38,222 bases of DNA from an uncultured Oceanospirillaceae bacterium (GTDB lineage: Bacteria; Pseudomonadota; Gammaproteobacteria; Pseudomonadales; Balneatricaceae). Below the pieces are notes generated by a model, which was not told the DNA's origin, searched no databases, and worked only from the letters and a program-made list of their open reading frames with translations. Location of the stretch: NCBI GenBank assembly GCA_937138495.1, contig CAKZPE010000043.1, positions 1-38,222 on the forward strand. Direction: 5' to 3'. The translations under genes were made by a program, and so were the position numbers. Shown one piece after another: positions 7,558 to 16,213 of the stretch (the stretch's first letter is position 1; each line of letters starts with the position of its first letter).

Positions 7558-7926
7558 TTATAAAACCAGAGGCAGTAGCAGGGTTATCCATAGGCAGGCA
7601 GTGCCTAGCAGGCAGACGAATACAGCGGCTGAACCGATGTCCTTGGCCCGACCGCTCAGTTCATGGTGCTCCGGACCGATCCGGTCAACGACCGCTTCAA
7701 TGGCAGAGTTCAGCAGTTCAGTTATCAACAGAATGATAAGGCTGCCAATCAGTATGACCCGTTCGGTCTGGCTGACAGGCAGCAGGATTGCGATTACTGA
7801 GCCTATGGTTAAGAGCAGTGTTTCCTGACGGATAGCGGCTTCGTGTTGCCAGGCGGCGATCAATCCTTTGATCGAGTATCCGGTAGCAAAGCTCAGCCGT
7901 TTCAGGCCTGTATAACCGGGTTTCAT
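7558..7926 (-). CDS. dgkA: Diacylglycerol kinase
   Basis: A 122-residue integral membrane kinase with three predicted membrane helices and the family signature ELLNSAIEAVVDRIG followed by HELSGRAKDIGSAAVF; EAAIRQE supplies the other conserved acidic residue. It phosphorylates diacylglycerol to phosphatidate in the inner membrane, with ATP. Position explains its job: EptA leaves diacylglycerol behind each time it uses phosphatidylethanolamine, and DgkA returns it to phospholipid synthesis. The start at 7926 has GGAG 6 nt upstream, and the genes are separated by a single base. Confidence 0.95.
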   Translation of the reverse strand: MKPGYTGLKRLSFATGYSIKGLIAAWQHEAAIRQETLLLTIGSVIAILLPVSQTERVILIGSLIILLITELLNSAIEAVVDRIGPEHHELSGRAKDIGSAAVFVCLLGTACLWITLLLPLVL

Positions 7927-8133
7927 AGTGGTCTCCGGGTGGTTAAATGCAGGCTATTATCAGGACGGGTCGTGGAAAAAATGTCGAAGCGGATGGCTGA
8001 AAAGGGATTCAGGCGTGCCGGTTATCCGGGTGGGCACTTAAGGAGGGGAGCTGTTGAGTTTAAGAGGTATGCCGGCCGTGCTTTGCGGGTTAGTTACCGT
8101 GTCTGATTGACGGGGCTTTCTGACAGGGCGGTA

Positions 8134-8161
8134 ACCGGGACGGTATTCATCCCGTCCCGGT
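8134..8161 (-). terminator. Hairpin downstream of gap
   Basis: ACCGGGACGG (8134-8143) pairs with CCGTCCCGGT (8152-8161) around an 8-nt loop, 27 bp beyond the gap stop. There is no U-run after it on the minus strand, so it may stabilise the mRNA end rather than terminate. The rest of the 261-bp gap between dgkA and gap (7927-8187) shows no convincing gene; it should contain the dgkA promoter. Confidence 0.55.
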
Positions 8162-8187
8162 AAGGGAGATCCGTCTGTGCAGGGGAT

Positions 8188-9201
8188 TCAGTTTTTTGAC
8201 CGGCACAGGGCCAGGGTGTTATCCAGCATCCGGTTTGAGAAGCCCCACTCGTTGTCATACCAGGCCATGACTTTAACCAGTCGGCCGCTGGTGCGGGTCT
8301 GCGTGGTATCAAAGATGGAGGAGGCCGGGTTGTGATTAAAATCTACCGATACCAGTGGCAGCGTGTTGACTTCAAGAATTCCCTTCAGGAAACCGTTGGC
8401 GGCTTCTGTCATGAGGGCATTTATTTCCGCTGTGCTGGTGTTGCGGGCCGCGATAAAGTTCAGATCCACCAGGGAGACATTAATGGTTGGTACCCGTACA
8501 GCCATCCCGTCCAGTTTGCCGTCCAGTTCAGGCAATACCAGGCCAACAGCTGCTGCCGCGCCGGTTTTAGTCGGAATCATCGACTGAGCAGCAGCGCGGG
8601 CACGGTAAAGGTCTGTGTGATAAACGTCGCTGAGTTTCTGATCATTGGTATAAGCGTGAATGGTTGTCATCAGGCCGCTTTCAATACCGATGCTGTCATT
8701 CAGTAATTGCGTGACCGGTGCCAGGCAGTTAGTGGTGCATGAAGCATTGGAAATGATCGTCTGGCTGCCATCCAGCAAATGATCATTTATACCGTATACA
8801 ACGGTGGCATCCACGTCACTGGCCGGGGCAGAGATGATTACCTTTCGGGCACCTGCCTGCAAATGCGCAGAGGCGCTTTCCCGGCTGGTGAACAGGCCGG
8901 TACATTCATAAACCACATCTACATTCAGTGCCTGCCAGGGCAGGTCAGCCGGGTTGTGTTGAGCGTATATCTGAATAGGGTCACCGGCAACGGTGAGCTG
9001 GTTTTCTTCGACGTATACCGGTTGATTAAAGCGCCCATGAACAGTGTCGTACTGTAGCAGGTGAGCATTGATTTCAGCATTTCCCAGATCGTTGATAGCG
9101 ACCACCTGAATCTTATCTCTGTAGCCGGACTCATACAGTGCCCGCAGAATATTACGGCCAATGCGGCCAAAACCGTTAATCGCGATCCGGATTGTATTCA
9201 T
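8188..9201 (-). CDS. gap: Glyceraldehyde-3-phosphate dehydrogenase, type I
   Basis: A 337-residue enzyme converting glyceraldehyde 3-phosphate to 1,3-bisphosphoglycerate. It has the NAD-binding start [18 protein letters not shown], Asp38 in VAINDLGN (favouring NAD over NADP), the catalytic Cys155 in SNASCTTNC, His182 in IHAYTNDQ, and the C-terminal [12 protein letters not shown]. The HAYTNDQ motif argues for GAPDH rather than erythrose-4-phosphate dehydrogenase. A strong GAGGAG precedes the ATG. It stands alone on its transcript, between a lipid-modification pair and the inositol operon, and seems unrelated to either. Whether it is the glycolytic or gluconeogenic isoenzyme cannot be told from sequence. 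Confidence 0.92.
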   Translation of the reverse strand: MNTIRIAINGFGRIGRNILRALYESGYRDKIQVVAINDLGNAEINAHLLQYDTVHGRFNQPVYVEENQLTVAGDPIQIYAQHNPADLPWQALNVDVVYECTGLFTSRESASAHLQAGARKVIISAPASDVDATVVYGINDHLLDGSQTIISNASCTTNCLAPVTQLLNDSIGIESGLMTTIHAYTNDQKLSDVYHTDLYRARAAAQSMIPTKTGAAAAVGLVLPELDGKLDGMAVRVPTINVSLVDLNFIAARNTSTAEINALMTEAANGFLKGILEVNTLPLVSVDFNHNPASSIFDTTQTRTSGRLVKVMAWYDNEWGFSNRMLDNTLALCRSKN

Positions 9202-9326
9202 AGGTGACTCCTCAGGTTCAGGGTTACAAAGCTAACTTGATGGGCTGCCAGGGGACAGAATATGGCAGTGATAACCGGTATGCCTGGCTGGATTTCTGCA
9301 AGACATGCCCGGTTTGTACTTCAGAT

Positions 9327-10226
9327 TCAGGGGCTTAGCGTGATACCTGCATCCTGGCATAGCCGTTTCAGGTTATTCGCACCCATGGTGGCATAGGTCA
9401 GGGGGTGGGCTATGGCCGGGTCCTGTTCGGCTTCCACAACCAGCCAGCCGGAATAGCCGGAGGTTTTCAGGCCGCGGAACAGGGCCGCGAAATCAATGCA
9501 GCCGTCCCCCGGCACGGTGAATACTCCGTCCAGAACGGAATTAAGAAAGCTCATGTCCCGGTTTTTCACATCTGCCAGCACACCGGCACGAATATCTTTG
9601 CAGTGCACGTGATTGATCCGGGCGGCATAGCGTTGCTGCACGGCAACGGGATCGCCACCGGCATAAGTCAGGTGACCGGTATCCAGTAACAGACCAACCG
9701 CCGGACCTGCATGTTGCATCAGAAGATCTATTTCCTGTTCGGTTTCAATGACGGTGCTCATATGATGATGATAGGCAATCTGTACTCCGCGGGAGCGGGT
9801 GTATTCAGCGACTTTCGTCAGCTTTTCACCGTAGTTTTGCCATTGTTCTTTCGGCATGCGCGGACGCCGGGAAACCGGGGTTTGCTGGTCTCCGTGAATA
9901 CAGCCGGTCACTTCACAGTACACCATGACGGTAGCACCCAGACTTTGCAGCAGAGTCAGATGGTCTTCGGTGGCGGCAATTTCTTCTTCAGCGCTGCGGG
10001 TCAGTAGCTGGCCGCTGAACCAGCCGGATACCAGCCGCAGGCCGTGATTATCCAGAGTCGGGCCCAGTACATCAGACTGGCGGGGAAATTTATTCCCCAG
10101 TTCAAAGCCGGCGAAGCCTGCCTGTTTTCCTTCGCTCAGGCAGGTTTCAAGTGGGGTTTCTGCACCCAGAGACGGCAGATCATCGTTGGTCCAGGTCAGG
10201 GGATTAATGCCGATACGGACGGTCAT
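9327..10226 (-). CDS. iolE: myo-Inosose-2 dehydratase
   Basis: A 299-residue xylose-isomerase-like TIM-barrel protein that removes water from 2-keto-myo-inositol to give 3D-(3,5/4)-trihydroxycyclohexane-1,2-dione. The start RIGINPLTWTNDDLPSLG is the family hallmark; metal-site segments include YHHHMSTVIE, LLDTGHLTYAGGDP and HVHCKDIR. The ATG at 10226 was chosen over an upstream TTG at 10241 because the GGAG that serves as its ribosome site overlaps that TTG. It is the last gene of the minus-strand inositol operon, 29 bp after iolD. No clear terminator was found in the 125 bp before gap. Confidence 0.94.
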   Translation of the reverse strand: MTVRIGINPLTWTNDDLPSLGAETPLETCLSEGKQAGFAGFELGNKFPRQSDVLGPTLDNHGLRLVSGWFSGQLLTRSAEEEIAATEDHLTLLQSLGATVMVYCEVTGCIHGDQQTPVSRRPRMPKEQWQNYGEKLTKVAEYTRSRGVQIAYHHHMSTVIETEQEIDLLMQHAGPAVGLLLDTGHLTYAGGDPVAVQQRYAARINHVHCKDIRAGVLADVKNRDMSFLNSVLDGVFTVPGDGCIDFAALFRGLKTSGYSGWLVVEAEQDPAIAHPLTYATMGANNLKRLCQDAGITLSP

Positions 10227-10255
10227 GTCAGTGTTCTCCAAAAAATACTCGCAGT

Positions 10256-12106
10256 TCAGTAAGGCTGTTTGCGCTTGGCATGCTGATAGTCTGTATGTGC
10301 CTGATTCACACTGTCGCGGGCTGATACTTCAGGCACAGCAACATCCCACCAGTAACCGCCTTCTGAGGTGCAATAAGGGTCAGTGTCCAGGGTAATAACA
10401 TATGATTGTTCTGCGTCGCGGGCACGGAGCATCGCTCGTTCCAGTTCTCTGATACCGGTGACTTTTTCCGCCTGAGCACCCATTGCCCGGGCATGTCCGG
10501 CGAAGTCCAGTTTCGGTGCCCCCTGTTCAGTGCTCTGGCAGTTTTCCAGCAGGTTATTAAATGCTGCGCCGCCGGTGGCATTTTGCAGGCGGTTGATACA
10601 GCCAAAGCCACGGTTATCCAATACGACAACGATGATCTTCTGCCCCAGCATCACGCTGGTGGCCAGTTCTGAGTTGAGCATCATGTAGGAACCGTCGCCG
10701 ACAACCACAATAACTTCGCGGTCCGGGCTCGCCATCTTTACACCCATGCCGCCGGCAATTTCATAGCCCATACAGGAATAACCGTACTCCAGGTGATAGC
10801 CTTTCTGATGATCGGTTCGCCACAACTTGTGTAATTCACCCGGCAGCCCCCCGGCGGCGCAGACGATGACGTCTTCCGGGCTGCCAGCACGTTTGACGGC
10901 TCCCAGTACCTGAGCGTCGGAAGGCAAACCGGTTTGTGTTTCCACGCCTTCTGCGGCGGTCACTGTGTCGTAATAGCTGTTCCATTCAGCAATTGCTTGC
11001 TGGCCGGTTTGCAACCAGTGGTTGTCGGCTCGCCAGCTTTGTAACTGTTCACTGAGCATCGTCAGACCCAGCCGGGCATCGGTGACCAGTGGCCGGGCGT
11101 TATGTTTGATGGCGTCAAAGCCGGCGACATTCAGCTGGATCAGCGGCGTGTCGCTGAACAGGGTTCGGGAAGCCGTTGTGAAATCCTGCAGACGGGTGCC
11201 GACTGCCAGAATCAGGTCTGCTTCCGTGGCCATTTTGTTAGCGGCAGCGGCACCGGTTACGCCAATTGCACCGACATAGTTCGGATGGTCCCAGGCCAGT
11301 GATCCTTTGCCTGACTGGGTTTCGGCGACCGGGATGTTGTGTTGCTCAGCGAACTGCTGTAGTTGGCTGCAGGCGTCTGAATAGTGCACCCCGCCACCGG
11401 CAACCAGCAGTGGCTGCCTGGCCTGTTGCAGCGCTTCAACAGCTTCAGTCAATTCCTGATTATCCGCTGGCTGGCGGCGCAGACGGTGAACTTTCAGCGC
11501 AAAAAAACTTTCCGGATAGTCGTATGCTTCGGTCTGTACATCCTGACTGAGTGCCAGGGTGACCGGGCCACATTCAGCCGGATCGGTCAGGACCCGCAGC
11601 GCCTGTGGCAGGCTGGTGATAATCTGCTCCGGGCGGGTGATGCGGTCAAAGTAGCGGCTTACCGGCCGGAAACAGTCGTTGGTGGAAATACCCGGGTCGG
11701 TAAAATTTTCAATCTGCTGCAGAACCGGATCAGGGGTACGGTTAGCAAAGGTATCCCCCGGCAGAAAGAGTACCGGCAGGCGGTTTACGTGGGCCAGTGC
11801 CGCAGCGGTTACCATGTTGGCGGCCCCCGGGCCGATTGAGGTGGTGCAGGCCATCATTCGCTGACGGTTGTTTGCCTTGGCATAGGCGATGGCTGCATGG
11901 GCCATTCCCTGTTCATTGTGGGCACGCAGGGTCGGCAGTTGTTCACGTACCTGGTACAGGGCTTCACCGAGACCGGCGACATTACCATGGCCAAAAATCG
12001 CGAAGACGCCGGCAAACAGGGGGCGCAGCTGGCCATTTATTTCAGTGTGCTGGGCGGCCAGATACTTTACCAGTGCTTGGGCCATCGTCAGACGGAGGGT
12101 GCTCAT
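10256..12106 (-). CDS. iolD: 3D-(3,5/4)-trihydroxycyclohexane-1,2-dione hydrolase
   Basis: A 616-residue thiamine-diphosphate enzyme that opens the cyclohexane ring to 5-deoxy-D-glucuronate. It has the N-terminal pyrimidine-binding domain (GHGNVAGLGEAL, with the conserved Glu in LPTLRAHNEQGMAHAA), a central domain near 190-360, and the C-terminal pyrophosphate-binding motif GDGSYMMLNSELATS ending in LDNRGFGCI. Length equals the family norm. AGGA stands 8 nt before the ATG. It lies 36 bp downstream of iolC and 29 bp upstream of iolE in the operon. Confidence 0.95.
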   Translation of the reverse strand: MSTLRLTMAQALVKYLAAQHTEINGQLRPLFAGVFAIFGHGNVAGLGEALYQVREQLPTLRAHNEQGMAHAAIAYAKANNRQRMMACTTSIGPGAANMVTAAALAHVNRLPVLFLPGDTFANRTPDPVLQQIENFTDPGISTNDCFRPVSRYFDRITRPEQIITSLPQALRVLTDPAECGPVTLALSQDVQTEAYDYPESFFALKVHRLRRQPADNQELTEAVEALQQARQPLLVAGGGVHYSDACSQLQQFAEQHNIPVAETQSGKGSLAWDHPNYVGAIGVTGAAAANKMATEADLILAVGTRLQDFTTASRTLFSDTPLIQLNVAGFDAIKHNARPLVTDARLGLTMLSEQLQSWRADNHWLQTGQQAIAEWNSYYDTVTAAEGVETQTGLPSDAQVLGAVKRAGSPEDVIVCAAGGLPGELHKLWRTDHQKGYHLEYGYSCMGYEIAGGMGVKMASPDREVIVVVGDGSYMMLNSELATSVMLGQKIIVVVLDNRGFGCINRLQNATGGAAFNNLLENCQSTEQGAPKLDFAGHARAMGAQAEKVTGIRELERAMLRARDAEQSYVITLDTDPYCTSEGGYWWDVAVPEVSARDSVNQAHTDYQHAKRKQPY

Positions 12107-12142
12107 ATGCGTATTCCTAATGCTGTCAGTTAACTGGTCTTA

Positions 12143-14062
12143 TCAGACCGGTGCTTTGCGGTTCCGCCAGAAACCGATCAGTTCTATATAGTTGGCTGCA
12201 ACCGTATCAATCAGTTGCTGATCGTTAATTTCGCCGTTTAACCACTGGCGGCTGGGTTGCATAAACAGGGTCCGGCCTACGGTGAAACCTTTACAGATGT
12301 CGAAGCCTGCCGCCTGATCAAAGCCCGCCTGCAGTTCTGCGGCCGGTGCATCAAGTCCGAGCATAACGACGCCGCGGCAGTGGGGGGAGCGGCTGGTAAT
12401 AAGGTTGCTGACTTTCTGCCAGGCGTTACGGGACATACAGGGCAGCTTCCACCAGTCCGGACGGATGCCTAAGTTGTACATACGCTGCAGGGCATTGGCC
12501 AGGGTGTCGTCAGTGACCGGGCTATCTTTTGGCGGAATGATTTCCAGTAACAGTTCATGGCCACTGCTACAGCAGGCTCGGTAAAGTTCCTGAGCCTGAC
12601 GTTCCTGTTGCAGCCGCAGCTCATGGTTATCATCCGGGTTATAGAAGATCAGGCATTTCACCACGTGTTCCCGGGGCCAGGTTTTCAGCCGGTCACCGAT
12701 GGAACGGCCGCCTTCCAGTTCAATTGGCCGGGAAGAAGGCAGTTCCACCGGCCGGCCGACCCACCAACCGCGGCCGGTAATGTCATTGAGGGCATCCTGG
12801 CCATAGGTATCGTCGATCAGGACGCCGATGTTACCGCTGAGCCCTGCATCCTGCGCGCCTTTTTCAGCAGCTTTCACCAGTAACCGTTTGAGGTAAGTGA
12901 TGTGTGAGGGATCGGTGCCAGTCTCCCGGGCAAGATCGAAGAACTGGCGGCGATGATCGAATGCCAGACCGCATATTTCCTGCCATTGTTTCGGGTTTCG
13001 GGTGGTTACCCGGTGCAGATAGTTCAGCTCTTCGTCAAGGTCCGGACGGGGAATAGCTGCTGAGTTGGCAATGTAGTAATCCAGCTCTTCGGCAGACGGA
13101 ATCGCCGGTGCACAGCCATGGCGGGAGACCACCAGTGCGCCGCAGGCATTGGCGTAAGTACAGCATTGCTGATAATTCTCACCCTTCAGCCAGCCCCGCA
13201 GGAAACCGGATATAAATGCATCACCGGCACCCAGTACATTCAGCACATCGACTCTGACACCGGTGAAAACGTCAAAATCATCGGTGCTGGAGGGAATGTC
13301 TCTGTCCAGTACTGTACAACCCAGCGGGCCCAGCTTGAGCACAATGGTTGCGGTTGTCAGGCCGCGGATGGTTTGCAGTGCGGTGAGGGTGTCTGTGCTG
13401 CCTCCGGCTATGTGTATTTCTTCTTCGGTACCGACAATCAGGTCACAGTCCGGCAGAAGGGTTTGCAGGTGAGCGGATACACTGTCATCGGAAATAAAAC
13501 GGGTTTCGCCGTCGCCGGGTGTGGTCAGACCCCACAGAACCGGACGGTAGTCGATATCAACGATAACTTTGGTACCGGCCTGTTTGGCGTAAGCGATTGC
13601 CTGCTTACTGGCCGCAAAAGTTTGTGGGGTGGAGAAATGGGTACCGGTAATCAGCAGAGCCTGGCTGGAGGCGATAAATTCCGGTGAAATATCTTCAGGG
13701 CGGATTGCCATGTCGGCGCAGTCCCTGCGATAGAAAATTAACGGAAAAGTATCCTGATCTTTAATGCCAAGAATCACCAGCCCGGTGAGCCGTTCCGGGT
13801 CGGTGGTGATCTGGCTGACATCGACACCGCCACGGGCCAGTTCTTCAGTGACAAAACGGCCCATGTGTTCGTTACCCACCCGGGTGAGCATGGCTGACTT
13901 CAGCCCCAGACGGGCAGTACCAAAGGCAATGTTCCCTGAGGAGCCACCCAGATATTTGGCAAAGCCGGACATATCTTCCAGCCGGCTGCCAATCTGTTCA
14001 CCATACAGGTCGACTGCCGCCCGGCCCAGGCAGATGACATCCAGTGTTTTTTCATGACTCAT
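12143..14062 (-). CDS. iolC: 5-Dehydro-2-deoxygluconokinase fused to aldolase-like DUF2090 domain
   Basis: A 639-residue bifunctional protein. Residues 1-325 are a PfkB-type kinase: GGSSGNIAFGTARLGL near 39-54 for the sugar and NVLGAGDAFISGFLRG for the catalytic Asp and anion hole. Residues about 340-635 are a DUF2090 domain, a TIM-barrel aldolase relative. The kinase makes 2-deoxy-5-keto-gluconate 6-phosphate. The second half is thought to cleave it to dihydroxyacetone phosphate and malonate semialdehyde, replacing IolJ; no separate iolJ is present here, which supports that. GAGGAG precedes the ATG. The aldolase role is from family annotation, not from residues I can check. Confidence 0.92.
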   Translation of the reverse strand: MSHEKTLDVICLGRAAVDLYGEQIGSRLEDMSGFAKYLGGSSGNIAFGTARLGLKSAMLTRVGNEHMGRFVTEELARGGVDVSQITTDPERLTGLVILGIKDQDTFPLIFYRRDCADMAIRPEDISPEFIASSQALLITGTHFSTPQTFAASKQAIAYAKQAGTKVIVDIDYRPVLWGLTTPGDGETRFISDDSVSAHLQTLLPDCDLIVGTEEEIHIAGGSTDTLTALQTIRGLTTATIVLKLGPLGCTVLDRDIPSSTDDFDVFTGVRVDVLNVLGAGDAFISGFLRGWLKGENYQQCCTYANACGALVVSRHGCAPAIPSAEELDYYIANSAAIPRPDLDEELNYLHRVTTRNPKQWQEICGLAFDHRRQFFDLARETGTDPSHITYLKRLLVKAAEKGAQDAGLSGNIGVLIDDTYGQDALNDITGRGWWVGRPVELPSSRPIELEGGRSIGDRLKTWPREHVVKCLIFYNPDDNHELRLQQERQAQELYRACCSSGHELLLEIIPPKDSPVTDDTLANALQRMYNLGIRPDWWKLPCMSRNAWQKVSNLITSRSPHCRGVVMLGLDAPAAELQAGFDQAAGFDICKGFTVGRTLFMQPSRQWLNGEINDQQLIDTVAANYIELIGFWRNRKAPV

Positions 14063-14137
14063 AGGTGTAACGCTCCTCAGTGCCCGAATGCTGCGGGCGA
14101 CAAAAAATGGTATTGATCCCGGTGTGTCAGGCTGTTG

Positions 14138-15271
14138 TTATTCATGTCTGTTCAGTGTGATCCAGCGCCCTTCCGCGTGGGACTGCTCGACTGCATCCTG
14201 CAGACGGTTTACTTCATAGGCGGCACGAAAATCCGGCCACATGGGGTTATCGGTCAAAATTCCTTCAATCAGATCCCGGACTTCCACCGCCTTCATATCA
14301 TTGAAGCCCAGGCCGTGGCCGGCACTGACGCAGAAGTGTGCATAATCAGGGTGTTCAGGCCCGGTAAGAATCCGTCGGAAGCCTTGCCGGTTACTGGCAT
14401 CGTCAGCCGTATACAGTTGCAGTTCTGAAAGGCGTTCCTGATCGTAAATCAGGCTGCCCCGGGTACCCGTGACTTCAAACCAGAGGCCATTTTTTCGGCC
14501 CCAGGCAATCCGGGAGGATTCCAGTGTACCGATGGCGCCGTTGGCAAAGCGAACCATCATGTGTGCCTGGTCATCGTTTTCCACCGTGCCGGTGCTGCCC
14601 GGCTGATCCGGGAGTGGCCGTTGCCGGTGGACTGTTTGCAGATCTGCACAAACCTGAGTAATCGGGGAGACTATGAATTCCTCCATATTAATAATGTGGG
14701 AACCCATATCGCCCAGGGTACCGGAGCCGGAAAACTTCCGCTGTAAGCGCCAGGTAAAAGGCAATTGTTCATCGGCCAGGTAATCTTCATTGAAGGTGCC
14801 CCTGAAATGTACAACGTCGCCGATCTCACCGTTGCTGATGATTTCTTTTGCCAGCTGAACCGTCGGATTCTTCATATAGTTAAAGCCAACGAGGGTTGTA
14901 ACACCGGCCGCTTCTGCCGCTTCGGTCATTTCCAGCGCATCGGCGGCATTCAGGGCCAGGGGTTTTTCTGAATAGACATACTTACCGGCTGCAATGGCTG
15001 CCAGCGCCATCTCTTTGTGCAAGAAGTTTGGTGCGCAGATATCAACCACATCTATATCCGGGTCGCTTACCAGTGTTTGCCAGTCGCCGGTGGAACGCTT
15101 AAAGCCAAATTCTCCGGCCCTGGCTGCTGCCAGTTGGGTATCGACTTCGGCCAGCATTTCGCAGACGATTTCTCCGCTGAGGGGGAAAACGGCTGATGCT
15201 GTTCTATAGGCAATGGTGTGGGCTTTACCCATATAACCGGTGCCGATAAGTCCGATGCGAACCTGTTTCAT
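14138..15271 (-). CDS. Gfo/Idh/MocA-family oxidoreductase of the inositol operon
   Basis: A 377-residue NAD(P)-dependent dehydrogenase, longer than IolG. It has the Rossmann motif IGLIGTGYMGKAH at 6-18, EKPLALN for cofactor and catalysis, and GDMGSHIINMEE in the substrate domain. It is inside the inositol operon between the transporter ATPase and iolC. Since iolG proper is encoded at 19839, this one probably oxidises another inositol isomer (scyllo or D-chiro) or an inositol derivative; the exact substrate cannot be read from sequence. GAGAG stands upstream of the ATG. It is preceded by a compact hairpin at 15290-15307. Confidence 0.82.
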   Translation of the reverse strand: MKQVRIGLIGTGYMGKAHTIAYRTASAVFPLSGEIVCEMLAEVDTQLAAARAGEFGFKRSTGDWQTLVSDPDIDVVDICAPNFLHKEMALAAIAAGKYVYSEKPLALNAADALEMTEAAEAAGVTTLVGFNYMKNPTVQLAKEIISNGEIGDVVHFRGTFNEDYLADEQLPFTWRLQRKFSGSGTLGDMGSHIINMEEFIVSPITQVCADLQTVHRQRPLPDQPGSTGTVENDDQAHMMVRFANGAIGTLESSRIAWGRKNGLWFEVTGTRGSLIYDQERLSELQLYTADDASNRQGFRRILTGPEHPDYAHFCVSAGHGLGFNDMKAVEVRDLIEGILTDNPMWPDFRAAYEVNRLQDAVEQSHAEGRWITLNRHE

Positions 15272-15289
15272 ATAGCGTGTTCTCTCATA

Positions 15290-15307
15290 GCCGCAGACAG
15301 CTGCGGC
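15290..15307 (-). other. Stem-loop between transporter and enzyme genes
   Basis: GCCGCAG (15290-15296) and CTGCGGC (15301-15307) form a 7-bp GC-rich stem with a 4-nt loop in the 48-bp gap between the ATPase and the oxidoreductase genes. There is no U-run. It may act as an mRNA processing or stability element between the transport and catabolic parts of the operon. Confidence 0.45.
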
Positions 15308-15319
15308 AAACTGTTTTCA

Positions 15320-16174
15320 TCAGTGATGGGCGTTCTGTGCCGCTGCGGCTGCTTCAAAGGTACTGCCTTCACCTGCATTGGCGGCTGCATCTGTACGGGT
15401 AAATTCCGCTAATTCACTTTCCAGATCTTCCAGTTCCTGTCCCCCGGCCATCATTTCCAGAATTTCTTCACGGGATACATCTGCTTTCAGCCAGGAACCT
15501 AAGCTCTTGCCCCGGTTGAGCAGGGTGAAGTGGTCAGCAATCGGGTAAGCATGATGGACGTTGTGGGTGATCAGGATGACCGCCAGGCCACGGGCACGGG
15601 CACGGGCGACAACTTTCAGAACATTGGCAGACTGTTTTACCCCCAGTGCGGCGGTCGGTTCATCCAGTATCAGTACTTTGGCGCCGAAGTGTATTGCCCG
15701 GGCAATGGCCAGACACTGGCGTTCACCGCCGGACATGGTTCCGATGGGGTGTTCCGGGTCGCGGACATCAATGCCCATTTCTGCAAGCCCTGCACGGGCG
15801 ATTTCGTTGGCCCGTTTGGTATCAAAGATATTGAACGGACCGATTTTCTTGGTCAGTTCCCTACCCATAAAAAAGTTACGGGTGACGCTCATCAGCGGGA
15901 CCAGTGCCAGATCCTGATAAACAGTAGCAATGCCGGCATCCAGCGCATCCTTTGGGGATTCGAACTCAGTTGTCTGCCCGTCCAGCAGAAATTCACCTTC
16001 TGAGGCTTTGTGTACCCCGGCCAGGGTCTTGATCAGTGTGGATTTGCCCGCTCCGTTATCTCCCAGAAGGCAATGGACTTCCCCCAGTTTTACTTTCATG
16101 TCGATGTCTTTCAGGGCAATGACTGAACCGAAGTAACGGCTGACTTTCTTCAGCTCCAGTATGTAATCGCTCAT
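15320..16174 (-). CDS. Sugar/inositol ABC transporter ATP-binding protein
   Basis: A 284-residue ATPase with one nucleotide-binding domain: Walker [10 protein letters not shown] at about 38-46, signature [14 protein letters not shown], Walker [13 protein letters not shown], and the switch His in LITHNVHHA. It is of the FrcA kind (single domain), unlike the two-domain RbsA/IatA ATPases of about 500 residues, so it would act as a homodimer. The C-terminal tail is rich in Ala and acidic residues. It lies directly after the permease gene (39 bp) in the inositol operon, with AGGAG before its ATG. It would power inositol uptake; the substrate is inferred from context. Confidence 0.9.
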   Translation of the reverse strand: MSDYILELKKVSRYFGSVIALKDIDMKVKLGEVHCLLGDNGAGKSTLIKTLAGVHKASEGEFLLDGQTTEFESPKDALDAGIATVYQDLALVPLMSVTRNFFMGRELTKKIGPFNIFDTKRANEIARAGLAEMGIDVRDPEHPIGTMSGGERQCLAIARAIHFGAKVLILDEPTAALGVKQSANVLKVVARARARGLAVILITHNVHHAYPIADHFTLLNRGKSLGSWLKADVSREEILEMMAGGQELEDLESELAEFTRTDAAANAGEGSTFEAAAAAQNAHH

Positions 16175-16213
16175 TGTGCTGCTCCTAATCTGTTTCAGTT
16201 CGTGGCAGTTGAG

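Noticed and set aside
8054..8104. Tiny open frame (16 codons from TTG) behind AAGGAGGGG near 8041-8049
   Set aside because: Although the ribosome-site-like sequence is strong, the peptide is very short and unrecognised, and it lies in a gap where such a match can occur by chance.
9240..9320. Possible terminator after iolE (AACCGG and CCGGTT arms)
   Set aside because: The stem is only about 6 bp with a long loop and no U-run on the minus strand.
11384..11839. 151-codon plus-strand frame opposite iolD
   Set aside because: Shadow of the thiamine-diphosphate enzyme gene; no domain or context.
13118..13687. 189-codon open frame on the plus strand inside iolC
   Set aside because: It lies entirely opposite a well-supported kinase/aldolase gene and has no recognisable domain; long antisense frames are expected in GC-biased coding sequence.
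15530..16003. 157-codon plus-strand frame opposite the ABC ATPase
   Set aside because: Antisense to Walker A/B-bearing sequence, composition unlike a real protein, no ribosome site.
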